A stretch of 64,000 bases of DNA from Gammaproteobacteria bacterium (lineage in GTDB: Bacteria > Pseudomonadota > Gammaproteobacteria > DSM-16500): the NCBI GenBank assembly GCA_031291175.1, contig JARLJO010000022.1, positions 30,786 through 94,785 on the forward strand. The letters are read 5' to 3'. The position numbers were made by a program, and so were the translations under genes. The notes below the pieces were generated by a model. It made no database searches, was not told the origin of the DNA, and saw only the letters and a list, made by a program, of their open reading frames with translations. This document shows positions 54,961 to 64,000 of the stretch, in pieces; position 1 is the first letter of the stretch, and the number at the start of each line of letters is the position of its first letter.

Positions 54961-56250
54961 ATGCAAGTATCTGTTGAGAGTCCTAGCAAACTTGAGCGAC
55001 GTATAACAGTTGTTGTTCCCGTGCAGCAATTAGATGAAGCATTTGATAAGCGCATCGCTAAATTTGCTAAAACCGCTAATGTGAAAGGCTTTCGCCCAGG
55101 TAAAGTGCCTGTGGCTCATATCAAAGAATTATACGGCGATGCAGCAAGACAAGAAGCATTAAGCGAAGTGATTCAATCCTCACTCTACGCCGCCATCAAC
55201 CAAGAAAAATTAAATCCAATTAACACACCAACTGTTGAACCAAAAACAATTGAAGTAGGCAAGCCTTTAGAATTCACAGCTACATTTGAAGTACTACCTG
55301 AGCTTGATAAAGTGACTTTCAAGACAGCTTCGATCGATAAAGAATTGGCGAAAGTGGAAGACGCTGACATCGAAAAAGTCATTGAGCGTCTTTGTGAACA
55401 GCACATCGTCTGGAACGAAGTTAATCGTTCAGCACAAGACAAAGACCAAGTGGTTATTGATTTCCGTGGCTCTATTGACGGTAAATTGTTCCCAGGCGGC
55501 GAAGCGCATGAATATCCTATTGTGCTAGGTAGCAAATCCATGATTCCTGGTTTTGAAGAAGGCGTGATCGGCATGAAGAAAGGCGAAGAAAAAGTGATTC
55601 ATATCACTTTCCCAGCCGATTACTTTGCAAAAGAAGTGGCTGGCAAAGTCGCTGAGTTTGCATTGCATGCTCACAGAATTTCTGAGCCAAAAGCACCCGC
55701 TTTAGATGAAGCGCTCGTTAAAAAGTTTGGCGTGAAAAGCGGCAATGTTGACGAACTGCGCGGCGAAATTAAAAAGAATTTGGATCGCGAAGTAGAGCGT
55801 TTGATTTCATCTAAGCTCAAAGCAAAAGTATTTGATTTATTAGTCGAGCAAAATCCAATTGAAATACCACAATCTTTGATTCAACAAGAATCCAAGCGCA
55901 TTCATGACGAAATGCATCCGCATCATGGTCATGAACATCATCATTCCGCTGACGAAATGGCAGAGTTTGATGTCGCAGCGAAGCGTAACGTAACCTTAGG
56001 TTTGTTGATTGGCGAGTTCGTTAAACAAGAAGAACTGAAGCCCGATACAAAGCGTGTTGAAGAGCATTTGAACAAAATGGCTTCTGCCTACGAAAAACCA
56101 AGCGAAGTTGTCAAATGGTATACAGGTGACAAGCGCCGCATGGCAGAAATCGAAATGTTAGTATTAGAAGACCAAGTCATTGAAAAATTGCTTGAAGGTG
56201 TTGCTATCAAAGAAAAAATGCTGAACTATAGTGAATTAATGAAGAGTTAA
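54961..56250 (+). CDS. tig: Trigger factor
   Basis: A 429-residue ribosome-bound chaperone and prolyl isomerase that meets nascent chains. The N-terminal domain has the ribosome-docking motif GFRPGKVP; the FKBP domain shows QVVIDFRGSIDGKLFPGG and MIPGFEEGVIGMKKGEEK; the C-terminal helical arms follow. Unusually, residues 315-328 contain eight His (HDEMHPHHGHEHHH), an insert absent from E. coli Tig, which may bind metal. ATG 54961 has GAGGG 5 bases upstream; the TTG four codons earlier is not used. First gene of the tig-clpP-clpX-lon block. Confidence 0.96.
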   Translation: MQVSVESPSKLERRITVVVPVQQLDEAFDKRIAKFAKTANVKGFRPGKVPVAHIKELYGDAARQEALSEVIQSSLYAAINQEKLNPINTPTVEPKTIEVGKPLEFTATFEVLPELDKVTFKTASIDKELAKVEDADIEKVIERLCEQHIVWNEVNRSAQDKDQVVIDFRGSIDGKLFPGGEAHEYPIVLGSKSMIPGFEEGVIGMKKGEEKVIHITFPADYFAKEVAGKVAEFALHAHRISEPKAPALDEALVKKFGVKSGNVDELRGEIKKNLDREVERLISSKLKAKVFDLLVEQNPIEIPQSLIQQESKRIHDEMHPHHGHEHHHSADEMAEFDVAAKRNVTLGLLIGEFVKQEELKPDTKRVEEHLNKMASAYEKPSEVVKWYTGDKRRMAEIEMLVLEDQVIEKLLEGVAIKEKMLNYSELMKS

Positions 56251-56262
56251 TTTGCCTGATAT

Positions 56263-56289
56263 CCCGCTGATCACTTTTTGATTAGCGGG
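56263..56289 (+). terminator. Hairpin between tig and clpP
   Basis: An 11-bp stem (56263-56273 with 56279-56289, one G-T pair) with a T-rich loop, 13 bases after the tig stop. There is no T-run after it; it may protect the tig message end or partly terminate. Confidence 0.5.
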
Positions 56290-56352
56290 TGTTTGACTGA
56301 AACCCGATTGGCAAGGAAATCCGACTACATTTTAAATAAGGAATACATCCCA

Positions 56353-56991
56353 ATGTCTAAAAGTGAAATTATGAATTCAAATTTAGTGCCCATCGTTGTT
56401 GAACAAACCGCTAGAGGCGAGCGTTCTTTTGATATTTTTTCACGATTATTAAAAGACCGCGTTATTTTTCTTGTCGGCCCGATTGATGATTATGTATCCA
56501 ATCTAGTTGTCGCTCAGTTATTGTTCTTAGAATCTGAAAATCCAGATAAAGATATTTCCATTTACATTAATTCTCCAGGCGGCGTTGTTACTGCAGGCTT
56601 GGCAATTTATGATACAATGCAGTTCATTAAACCAGCAGTTAGCACCATGTGTATTGGTCAAGCAGCTAGCATGGGTGCGTTTTTATTAGCAGCGGGTCAC
56701 GAAGGTAAGCGTTTCTGTCTACCTAACGCTCGCGTCATGATTCACCAACCTCTAGGTGGTGTACAAGGCCAAGCTTCTGATATCGCCATCCACGCAGAAG
56801 AAACACTTAAGATTAAAAATCGTCTGAATCGTCTTTTGGCGCATCATACCGGCCAGGCAGAAGAAGTTATTGCTAAAGATACAGACAGAGATAATTTTAT
56901 GAGCGCAGAACGCGCGAAGGAATACGGTATTGTGGACGAAGTTTTAGGACACCGTAAGGCTGGACGCAAAGAAAAACCGGTAGACGCTTGA
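56353..56991 (+). CDS. clpP: ATP-dependent Clp protease proteolytic subunit
   Basis: A 212-residue serine protease forming the ClpP barrel. Catalytic Ser106 is in GQAASMGAF, His131 in MIHQPLGG, and the Asp in the DTDRDN segment; [16 protein letters not shown] is the oxyanion strand. I start at ATG 56353 ([15 protein letters not shown]), matching homologues, with AAGGA upstream; the in-frame sequence before it is the intergenic hairpin region. Works with ClpX encoded 73 bases downstream. Confidence 0.97.
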   Translation: MSKSEIMNSNLVPIVVEQTARGERSFDIFSRLLKDRVIFLVGPIDDYVSNLVVAQLLFLESENPDKDISIYINSPGGVVTAGLAIYDTMQFIKPAVSTMCIGQAASMGAFLLAAGHEGKRFCLPNARVMIHQPLGGVQGQASDIAIHAEETLKIKNRLNRLLAHHTGQAEEVIAKDTDRDNFMSAERAKEYGIVDEVLGHRKAGRKEKPVDA

Positions 56992-57064
56992 ATTTTAAAA
57001 TAACGCCCATATCTAATAGGTATGAGCGTTAATCCAGTCAATGTTTAGATGAGGTTTTGTTGTC

Positions 57065-58342
57065 ATGAGTGCAGACCAAAAAGGTAGTGGGGGAGGAGAC
57101 AAAGTGTTGCATTGCTCTTTTTGCAGTAAGAGTCAACATGAGGTTCGTAAACTCATTGCAGGCCCTTCCGTCTATGTTTGCGACGAATGCGTTGCATTAT
57201 GCAATGAAATCATCAATGAACAAGGACAGGAAGCGAAAGGCACAGCCGATGTATTGCCTAAACTACCTACGCCTACTGAAATCAAGCGTACGCTTGATGA
57301 GTATGTCGTAGGTCAGTCTTATGCTAAAAAAACCTTGTCTGTTGCTGTTTACAATCACTATAAGCGATTAAACAGTAACTCTAAAAAAGACGATATCGAA
57401 CTCAACAAAAGTAATATTTTGCTAGTGGGCCCAACCGGTAGTGGTAAAACATTGCTGGCAGAAACGTTAGCCAGATTGCTAAATGTGCCATTTGCTATTG
57501 CTGATGCTACGACATTAACCGAAGCAGGTTACGTAGGGGAAGATGTTGAAAACATCCTCCAAAAACTCCTACAAAAATGCGAGTACGATGTTGCAAAAGC
57601 ACAAACGGGTATCATTTATATTGACGAAATTGACAAAATTTCGCGCAAATCTGAAAATCCATCGATTACACGCGATGTGTCTGGCGAAGGCGTACAACAA
57701 GCATTACTTAAGCTAATTGAAGGCACAGTGGCATCCGTTCCGCCACAAGGTGGGCGTAAACACCCGCAACAAGAGTTTATTCAAGTAGATACGCGTAACA
57801 TCTTGTTTATTTGTGGTGGTGCATTTGCGGGCTTAGATAAAGTGGTTCGTGATCGCTCAGAAAAAGCGGGCATTGGTTTTCACGCCGAGATTCATGGCAA
57901 AGATGATGCCAAAACCGCGGATCAATTGCTGCGTGAAGTGGAACCGGGCGATTTAATTAAATACGGTTTGATTCCAGAATTAATTGGACGCTTACCTGTT
58001 TTAGCAACATTAGAAGAACTTGATAAAAATGCTTTAGTTAGCATTTTGACCGAGCCAAAAAATGCCCTTGTTAAGCAATATCGTAAGCTTTTTGAGATGG
58101 AAGGCGTAGCCTTAGAATTCCGCGAGGCGGCTTTGCAGCTGATTGCAGAACGTTGTGTCGAGAAAAAAACCGGCGCGCGCGGTCTCAGATCTATCCTGGA
58201 AAAAGTCCTCTTAGACATTATGTATGAGCTTCCCTCATTAAATAATGTTTCTAAAGTCATTATTGATGAAGCAACCGTTAAAGGCGAATCGCAACCCATT
58301 ATTATGTATGAAAATCATGAGCAAAGTTTCGCGGCTGAATAA
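57065..58342 (+). CDS. clpX: ATP-dependent Clp protease ATP-binding subunit ClpX
   Basis: A 425-residue AAA+ unfoldase that delivers substrates to ClpP. The N-terminal zinc domain has C17 and C20 (HCSFCSK) with [11 protein letters not shown]; Walker A is GPTGSGKT, Walker B is [10 protein letters not shown], the pore loop is in EAGYVGED and the ClpP-binding IGF loop is in [11 protein letters not shown]. Sensor 2 is GARGLRSI. Transcribed with clpP and followed 118 bases later by lon. Confidence 0.97.
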   Translation: MSADQKGSGGGDKVLHCSFCSKSQHEVRKLIAGPSVYVCDECVALCNEIINEQGQEAKGTADVLPKLPTPTEIKRTLDEYVVGQSYAKKTLSVAVYNHYKRLNSNSKKDDIELNKSNILLVGPTGSGKTLLAETLARLLNVPFAIADATTLTEAGYVGEDVENILQKLLQKCEYDVAKAQTGIIYIDEIDKISRKSENPSITRDVSGEGVQQALLKLIEGTVASVPPQGGRKHPQQEFIQVDTRNILFICGGAFAGLDKVVRDRSEKAGIGFHAEIHGKDDAKTADQLLREVEPGDLIKYGLIPELIGRLPVLATLEELDKNALVSILTEPKNALVKQYRKLFEMEGVALEFREAALQLIAERCVEKKTGARGLRSILEKVLLDIMYELPSLNNVSKVIIDEATVKGESQPIIMYENHEQSFAAE

Positions 58343-58460
58343 CCGCTGCTTATTGAATTCGTATGCTATTATTAAAGAGAGAGTTAAGAGTTTTTTGGCT
58401 TAACCAAATAGCTAACTGGATTGATCTCCCATTAGACGCTGACTTTCAGAGGAACCGACT

Positions 58461-60884
58461 ATGACAAGCAAAAATGAAAAAAATCTTTTGGGAGTCCCCG
58501 TATTACCTTTAAGGGATGTTGTTGTTTATCCTTACATGGTGATACCACTATTTGTGGGTCGTGAACGATCCATCAAAGCACTTGAAATTGCAATGGCGGC
58601 TGACAAACAAATTTTTCTGTCCACACAGAAAAGTGCTGCAGAAGATCAACCAACAGAAGATGATATTCATACTTCTGGAACACTCGCTACAGTATTGCAA
58701 TTATTGAAACTACCTGATGGTACAGTAAAAGTCTTAATCGAAGGGATTAAACGCGCTAAGGTTGTGCGCTTTCTTCCTAATGAGGCTTACTTTCTCGCGG
58801 ATGTCGAACTGATTGAAGATAAAAATATTAATGCGCGTGATATCGAAATTCTTATCCGCTCACTCAAATCGCAATTTGAGCAATACGTTAAATTAAATCG
58901 TAAAATTCCAACTGAAATTTTATCCTCAGTCTTAGCGATTGAAGATGGCAGTCGCCTTGCGGATACCATCGGCGCGCATCTTTCTTTAAAATTGGAAGAA
59001 AAACAAAAACTGCTTGAGATCATTGATCTTTCCAAGCGCCTCGAAAAACTCGTCGGCATTATGGAATCTGAAATTGACTTACTTCAAGTAGAAAAGCGTA
59101 TCCGTGGCCGTGTCAAACGCCAAATGGAAAAAACGCAACGTGAATATTATTTAAATGAGCAAATGAAAGCGATTCAAAAAGAATTAGGCGACCTGGAAGA
59201 GGTTCCTAATGAACTTGAATCACTCACGAAGAAAATTGAAAAAGCTGGGATGAGCAAAGAAGCAAAAGAAAAGTGCGTCATTGAGCTGAATAAATTAAAA
59301 ATGATGTCACCCATGTCGGCGGAAGCGACAGTGTCACGCAACTACTTAGACTGGATGTTGTCCTTACCTTGGGACAAGCGTTCCAAGCTTCGTGATAGCT
59401 TGGCTGAAGCGGAAAAGATTCTTGAGGCTGAACATTACGGCTTAAAAGAAGTGAAAGAAAGAATTCTTGAGTATCTCGCTGTGCAAAAACGCGTGAAAAA
59501 ACTCAAGGGTCCTATTCTTTGCTTAGTCGGCCCTCCAGGCGTAGGTAAAACTTCTTTAGGCGAATCGATTGCGAATGCAACGGGACGTAAGTTTGTGCGC
59601 ATGTCACTTGGTGGCGTCCGTGATGAGGCGGAAATTCGTGGCCACAGACGTACCTACATCGGTGCTATGCCAGGCAAAATCATACAGAAAATTTCGAAAA
59701 CCGATGCTAACAATCCGTTCTTTTTGTTAGACGAAATTGACAAAATGGCGATGGATTTTCGTGGTGATCCAGCATCAGCATTATTGGAAGTATTAGATCC
59801 AGAACAAAATCATGCTTTCAACGATCACTATCTGGAAGTCGACTACGATCTATCAGACGTGATGTTTGTTGCGACGGCTAACTCATTAGAGATTCCGCCA
59901 GCACTGCGTGATCGTATGGAGATTATTCGTATTCCAGGCTACACAGAAGACGAAAAAATCAATATTGCTATGCGTCACCTAGTGCCTAAACAAATGAAGG
60001 CCAATGGCGTTAAGCCAAAAGAAGTAGAGATTTCACACGATACAATTCAATACATCGTGCGCCACTATACACGTGAAGCGGGTGTGAGAAGTTTAGAGCG
60101 TGAAATTTCGAAAATTTTCCGCAAAGTCATCAAAGAAGTTTTACTGAAGACACGCGGTAAAAAAGTTAGCATCGACATCAGTGATCTTGAGCATTACCTC
60201 GGTGTGCGCCGATATCGTTATGATACAGCTGCACTGAAAGATCAAATCGGACAAGTAAAAGGTTTAGCCTGGACAGAAGTGGGTGGTGAACTACTGGAGA
60301 TTGAAGCAGTGACCTTGCCAGGCAAGGGCAAAGCAATCTACACCGGTCAATTAGGTGAAGTGATGCAAGAATCCATCACGGCCGCTTTAACCGTAGTGAG
60401 ATCGCGTGCTTCGATGTTAGGGATACCTAAACATTTCTTTGAAAAGCATGATATCCACATTCACGTGCCAGAAGGTGCAACACCAAAAGATGGTCCTAGC
60501 GCGGGTATTAGTATGTGTACTGCATTAGTATCGGTGATTACACATATTCCAGTACGCGCAGACTATGCGATGACAGGTGAAATCACTTTACGTGGCGAAG
60601 TATTACCTGTCGGTGGTATCAAAGAAAAATTGTTGGCAGCACATCGAGGTGGCATTAAGAGCGTTATTATTCCATCTGAGAATGTGAAAGACTTAAAAGA
60701 AATTCCAGACAACATCAAGAAGGACTTGGATATCAAACCAGTACGTTGGATTGATGAAGTGCTGACTTATGCATTGAATGGTTTTCCGGCAAGTTTGCCT
60801 GCGAAATCGAAAAATAAAAAGTTAAAAATAGTTAGTAGTCCTGCAAAAAAAATACGTAAAGGTGATAGAGATCGCGCACATTAA
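58461..60884 (+). CDS. lon: ATP-dependent protease Lon
   Basis: An 807-residue LonA protease. The N-terminal substrate-binding domain begins [20 protein letters not shown]; the AAA+ part has Walker [10 protein letters not shown] and Walker [11 protein letters not shown]; the protease domain has the Ser-Lys dyad Ser680 (PKDGPSAG) and Lys723 (GGIKEK). It degrades misfolded and regulatory proteins in the cytoplasm. The basic tail ([12 protein letters not shown] onward) is a little longer than in E. coli. It follows clpX and ends at a long hairpin. Confidence 0.97.
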   Translation: MTSKNEKNLLGVPVLPLRDVVVYPYMVIPLFVGRERSIKALEIAMAADKQIFLSTQKSAAEDQPTEDDIHTSGTLATVLQLLKLPDGTVKVLIEGIKRAKVVRFLPNEAYFLADVELIEDKNINARDIEILIRSLKSQFEQYVKLNRKIPTEILSSVLAIEDGSRLADTIGAHLSLKLEEKQKLLEIIDLSKRLEKLVGIMESEIDLLQVEKRIRGRVKRQMEKTQREYYLNEQMKAIQKELGDLEEVPNELESLTKKIEKAGMSKEAKEKCVIELNKLKMMSPMSAEATVSRNYLDWMLSLPWDKRSKLRDSLAEAEKILEAEHYGLKEVKERILEYLAVQKRVKKLKGPILCLVGPPGVGKTSLGESIANATGRKFVRMSLGGVRDEAEIRGHRRTYIGAMPGKIIQKISKTDANNPFFLLDEIDKMAMDFRGDPASALLEVLDPEQNHAFNDHYLEVDYDLSDVMFVATANSLEIPPALRDRMEIIRIPGYTEDEKINIAMRHLVPKQMKANGVKPKEVEISHDTIQYIVRHYTREAGVRSLEREISKIFRKVIKEVLLKTRGKKVSIDISDLEHYLGVRRYRYDTAALKDQIGQVKGLAWTEVGGELLEIEAVTLPGKGKAIYTGQLGEVMQESITAALTVVRSRASMLGIPKHFFEKHDIHIHVPEGATPKDGPSAGISMCTALVSVITHIPVRADYAMTGEITLRGEVLPVGGIKEKLLAAHRGGIKSVIIPSENVKDLKEIPDNIKKDLDIKPVRWIDEVLTYALNGFPASLPAKSKNKKLKIVSSPAKKIRKGDRDRAH

Positions 60885-60892
60885 AATAACTG

Positions 60893-60922
60893 CACACCCA
60901 TCACACAATTGTGATGGGTGTG
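60893..60922 (+). terminator. Long hairpin after lon
   Basis: A 12-bp perfect stem (60893-60904 with 60911-60922) around ACAATT, 9 bases after the lon stop. No T-run, so Rho or pausing may be involved. Confidence 0.6.
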
Positions 60923-60945
60923 ATAGCAAATAGTTATTTCATTGC

Positions 60946-60975
60946 TTGACACGAGTTTCCCACAGTTGGTATAAA
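60946..60975 (+). promoter_or_regulatory. Sigma-70 promoter of hupB
   Basis: TTGACA (60946-60951) and TATAAA (60970-60975) with an 18-base spacer, about 98 bases before the HU start and after the lon hairpin. Confidence 0.75.
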
Positions 60976-61073
60976 TCACTTCCTGAAATATCAAGTTAAC
61001 AGCGGACTGTGCTTGATAGCATGGAACAGGATTCAATTATTTTAAACTATGGATAGAAGAGAGTAAGCGACAT

Positions 61074-61361
61074 ATGAATAGAGCAGAAATTATTGAAATG
61101 ATTGCTGAGAAAGCGGAATTAACTAAAGCAGCTGCAGCACGTGCATTGGATGCGCTCTTAGAAGGTGTGACACTATCCTTAAGAGAAGGTGACCCAGTTG
61201 TATTAGTCAATTTTGGTACGTTTGTTGTGAAGCAAAGAGCAGCTCGTGAGGGTCGTAATCCTCAAACCGGACAAAAGATCAATATTAAAGCAGCTAAAAT
61301 TGTTGGCTTTAAAGCTGGCAAGGCATTAAAAGAAGCTGTGAAAGAAAAAGAAAAGGCGTAA
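61074..61361 (+). CDS. hupB: DNA-binding protein HU
   Basis: A 95-residue HU-beta type histone-like protein. [20 protein letters not shown] forms the dimerisation helices and the DNA-binding arm has [14 protein letters not shown] sequence ([18 protein letters not shown]). HU bends and compacts DNA without sequence specificity. Position after lon and before tRNA-Val and tRNA-Asp is common in gammaproteobacteria. Own promoter upstream. Confidence 0.96.
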   Translation: MNRAEIIEMIAEKAELTKAAAARALDALLEGVTLSLREGDPVVLVNFGTFVVKQRAAREGRNPQTGQKINIKAAKIVGFKAGKALKEAVKEKEKA

Positions 61362-61551
61362 TTGTTAAGTTTAGTGTCAAACGAGTAAATAGTTTCATTT
61401 TTTTAAAAAAATCTTTTGCTTTTTGATTTAAAAACGAATACTTTACTCCACCTAGTCTAGTCCACCTTAAACAGGTAAACGAAACGAAGGTAAAGCAGGA
61501 AAAGATTCAAAAGTTTGACGAAGAAGAACAGAGTAGTTGTTCTGGTTTTTC

Positions 61552-61627
61552 GGGTGCTTAGCTCAGCTGGGAGAGCATCGCCCTTACAAGGCGAGGGTCG
61601 TGGGTTCGATCCCCTCAGCACCCACCA
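61552..61627 (+). tRNA. tRNA-Val (anticodon TAC)
   Basis: A 76-base cloverleaf with encoded CCA: acceptor GGGTGCT/AGCACCC, anticodon stem TCGCC/GGCGA with loop CTTACAA, T arm GTTCGATCC. Confidence 0.95.
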
Positions 61628-61687
61628 TTTTAAGTGGTAAGCTAGAAGTAGGAAGTGACACCTTCTAGTGCAAGTGTAAAAGAGCAT

Positions 61688-61764
61688 GGAGTGGTAGTTC
61701 AGTTGGTTAGAATATCGGCCTGTCACGCCGAGGGTCGCGGGTTCGAGTCCCGTCCACTCCGCCA
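61688..61764 (+). tRNA. tRNA-Asp (anticodon GTC)
   Basis: A 77-base cloverleaf with encoded CCA: acceptor GGAGTGG/CCACTCC, anticodon loop CTGTCAC, T arm GTTCGAGTC. It lies 60 bases after tRNA-Val. Confidence 0.95.
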
Positions 61765-61853
61765 AATATCAGAGGTGTGTCTTAGAGCGATTTCATTAGG
61801 GCTCAATCCAAGATACGCCTTTTTTTATATCTAGCGAAAGTGAGAGCGCCTAT

Positions 61854-63737
61854 ATGCTTCAAAGCATCCGTGATCGTACCCAAGGTTGGATAGCGGGAGT
61901 CATTATCTCTCTCGTCATTCTTTCATTCGCATTGTGGGGCATTCATAGCTATTTAGTGGGTGGAGCCAATACCTCAGTGATTGCTAAGGTCAATGGCGTT
62001 GAAATCACTAAGACGCAATATGCGGCTGCCTATGAACGTCTACGTCGCCAGATGCAAGTCAATATGGGTTCAAGCGCATTACCTCCTTCCGTGGAATCTG
62101 AATTAAAGCAGCGCGCACTACAAGCCCTAGTTAACATGCAAGTACTTGAGCAAGGCTCAACTTCACAGAATTTTAGAGTCTCATCTCATCAGATTGATAA
62201 TTTCCTGGAAAGCATGCCAGAATTTCAAGTGAATGGTCAGTTTTCATTAGCACGCTTTCAGCAGCTATTGGCGACCACTTTATTATCAGCGGGTGATTTC
62301 TTAAATTTGATTAAAACCACGCTGTTAATTGATCAGCCTCGTTTAGGCATTATATTCAGCGCCTTTGCTTTACCTAACGAAGTGGACAATACGATTGCCC
62401 TGGTTAACCAGGAACGCGATGTCGCTTATCTGACGCTGCCACAAGCTAGCTTTTTAAATGCATCTATCGTTGTCAGTGATGATGAAGCAAAAGCTTATTA
62501 CGACCAGCATATCAACGACTTTAAAACACCAGAACAAGTGAGCGTTGAGTATCTCGAATTATCAGTCAAAGATATTATGGCTTCATTCAAAATTAGCGAT
62601 GAAGCATTGAAGACGTTCTATAACGAAAACATTAACTCTTATACTCAGCCAATGCAGTGGAATTTAGAATCTATTGTTATTCCATTGGCACCCGGCACAA
62701 CTGAAGAAGATGCTAAAAAAGCAATGGCAAAAGCCGTTGAACAACGCCAAAAATATTTAAATGGCGAAAAATTTACTGGCGTGGGCGGTGGTAAAGTTAT
62801 CACACTCAATCAATTGCCTTCGGAACTGCAAAAGCCTGTTTCTAATTTGACGAAAGCGGATCAAATCAGTGATCCAGTGAGAACAGAGAAAGGTATCATA
62901 CTGATCAAAGCCGTTGCGATTAAAGATGCGCAGGTACAGCCTTATGCTCAAGTGGTCGATAAGGTAAAAGAAGCTTTAACGCGTCAACAGGCAGAAGAAA
63001 AGTATGCTGAATTGCGTGAGAAGTTAGCGAATGTCTCGTATGAATCGCCAGAATCACTACAGGCTGCTGCAAAAGCACTTAACTTAAACGTTAAAACAAC
63101 CGATCTCTTTACCCAAGAGAAAGGTACTGCTGATGTCTCTGCCAATAAAAAAATTCGTGATGCGGCTTTTAGCGGCGATGTTTTAAACTCTCAAAATAAT
63201 AGTGATGTGATTCAAATCAATCCGGATACAGCGATTGTTTTACGTATTAAATCTCATATTGCGGCGGCTGCTTTGTCCTTTGCTGCGGTGAAAAACCAGA
63301 TTGTTGATATTATCAAGGCGAAAAAAGCAGAAGATCAATCAGCACAAGTGGCGAATGAAATTAAACAAAAGTTACAAAACGGTGGGTCGCCAGAACAAAT
63401 TGAGCAGCAGTATCATTATGCTTGGAATAAGTTGGGTTATATTGGTCGTTATTCCACTAAAGTCGACTCTGCTATCTTGTACACGGCATTTCGTCTACCA
63501 AGACCGGATAAAGCCAATCAGCAGCCATCATTTGCTACGGTTAAAATTCCTAGTGGTTATGCGGTTGTTGCGCTGCGAGCGGTTCGTAATGGCACTGCGG
63601 GCAAGAATAACGAGCAGTACGAGGTTTTTGCTGATCAGGTGCAAACTAGCGAAGGGACGCTCGAATATAAGCTGTATGAAACCAGCCTTACGAATAACGC
63701 TAAAATTGTTTCTTATGTAGATACTCAAGCTAAGTAG
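61854..63737 (+). CDS. ppiD: Periplasmic folding chaperone PpiD
   Basis: A 627-residue inner-membrane-anchored chaperone of the SurA/PpiD type. One membrane helix near the N-terminus (GWIAGVIISLVILSFALWGI, residues 11-30) is followed by the SurA_N-like chaperone domain (KVNGVEITKTQYAAAYERLR, QALVNMQVLEQG) and a parvulin domain in which conserved active-site residues seem poorly kept (VPLAPGTTEEDAKKAMAKA-type region), as is common for PpiD. It assists newly exported outer-membrane proteins beside the Sec translocon. It is the usual last gene of the lon-hupB-ppiD block and has a clear terminator. Confidence 0.93.
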   Translation: MLQSIRDRTQGWIAGVIISLVILSFALWGIHSYLVGGANTSVIAKVNGVEITKTQYAAAYERLRRQMQVNMGSSALPPSVESELKQRALQALVNMQVLEQGSTSQNFRVSSHQIDNFLESMPEFQVNGQFSLARFQQLLATTLLSAGDFLNLIKTTLLIDQPRLGIIFSAFALPNEVDNTIALVNQERDVAYLTLPQASFLNASIVVSDDEAKAYYDQHINDFKTPEQVSVEYLELSVKDIMASFKISDEALKTFYNENINSYTQPMQWNLESIVIPLAPGTTEEDAKKAMAKAVEQRQKYLNGEKFTGVGGGKVITLNQLPSELQKPVSNLTKADQISDPVRTEKGIILIKAVAIKDAQVQPYAQVVDKVKEALTRQQAEEKYAELREKLANVSYESPESLQAAAKALNLNVKTTDLFTQEKGTADVSANKKIRDAAFSGDVLNSQNNSDVIQINPDTAIVLRIKSHIAAAALSFAAVKNQIVDIIKAKKAEDQSAQVANEIKQKLQNGGSPEQIEQQYHYAWNKLGYIGRYSTKVDSAILYTAFRLPRPDKANQQPSFATVKIPSGYAVVALRAVRNGTAGKNNEQYEVFADQVQTSEGTLEYKLYETSLTNNAKIVSYVDTQAK

Positions 63738-63751
63738 GTTGCCTTATTTTA

Positions 63752-63779
63752 AAAATCCAGCTGATGCTGGATTTTTTTT
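63752..63779 (+). terminator. Rho-independent terminator of ppiD
   Basis: Stem AAATCCAGC/GCTGGATTT with loop TGAT, then a run of eight T (63772-63779). It lies 14 bases after the ppiD stop. Confidence 0.9.
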
Positions 63780-64000
63780 GTGTCTGAATTTGTTGCTACC
63801 GAGGCGACGGTCTGTTGATGGTTGACTGAAGTCCTATCTTTGCCACCGTCAGTTCTCAATCCCTATTTACCGCTCTTAACCGCTACGTACCGTGGGGTGT
63901 GCCCCGGTATCACAAAAAAAAAGTAACACAATTTAAAACCTGGTTAACCTGGCCAAACCCCCGGAGCGAGGGGGTTTCAATTGTATTTATAAAATGAGTT
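63780..64000. other. Right-end intergenic region with two hairpins
   Basis: No gene start is visible. TACC-GT-GGGG / CCCC-GGTA (63888-63909) and an 8-bp stem AAACCCCC/GGGGGTTT (63955-63977) are the notable structures; the second may terminate a transcript or belong to the leader of a gene beyond the window. Confidence 0.35.

Noticed and set aside
61457..61765. Minus-strand frame MAEWTGLEPATLGVTGRYSN over tRNA-Val and tRNA-Asp
   Set aside because: Antisense of two tRNAs, the typical false gene.

Overview
The window reads as a chromosomal segment of an AT-rich gammaproteobacterium, most likely from the Legionellales (the Legionella / Coxiella / Berkiella / Aquicella side). Evidence for a gammaproteobacterium is the housekeeping order tRNA-Leu, tig, clpP, clpX, lon, hupB, tRNA-Val, tRNA-Asp, ppiD, and the rlmD-relA neighbourhood. 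Evidence for a host-associated lifestyle is the density of large, unrecognised proteins with eukaryote-like or effector-like architecture: a 1415-residue coiled-coil protein with a hydrophobic hairpin, an ankyrin protein, a secreted Sel1 protein, and lipase-like and prolyl-oligopeptidase-like proteins with unknown extensions. The order is an inference; no 16S gene or secretion-system gene lies in the window.

Layout. 0.1-11.3 kb: a small repeated membrane protein, four unrecognised proteins (candidate effectors), a HIT hydrolase, two decayed gene fragments abutting an MscS-type channel, and an ankyrin protein. 11.4-14.2 kb: an arsenic island (arsC and acr3 on one strand, arsO divergent). 14.4-17.1 kb: a lipase-like protein and an unknown. 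17.1-21.5 kb: GNAT, LysR, a carboxymuconolactone decarboxylase-like protein, an alpha/beta hydrolase, an internally deleted quinone oxidoreductase remnant and a DMT exporter. 21.7-28.1 kb: a 989-residue S9-like protein, an unknown membrane protein and an ORF broken by one in-frame stop. 28.2-42.5 kb: mostly housekeeping (tRNA-Thr, cspA, ttcA, a minus-strand rlmD-relA-Hpt-YgjP run, yciO, rocD, a Sel1 protein, a sugar transporter, folD).

42.6-54.8 kb: the tRNA cluster Pro-Arg-His-Lys is separated from tRNA-Leu by about 11.5 kb of accessory DNA. That DNA is bounded by the intact tRNA-Lys and a 39-bp near-copy of its 3' end (37/39 identical), as left by a tRNA-targeted integrative element. It carries a HAD-like unknown, a glycine-rich autotransporter-like passenger translationally coupled to a small outer-membrane barrel, a sorbosone-dehydrogenase-like protein, several unknowns and a phage-type protein near the right end. 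No integrase is visible. A palindromic element of about 34 bp occurs four times in it, in inverted pairs, with a diverged fifth copy just upstream of folD.

54.9-63.8 kb: the protein quality-control block. Trigger factor (with an unusual His-rich insert) and the periplasmic chaperone PpiD flank ClpXP and Lon, so folding and ATP-dependent proteolysis are encoded together. HU has its own strong promoter.
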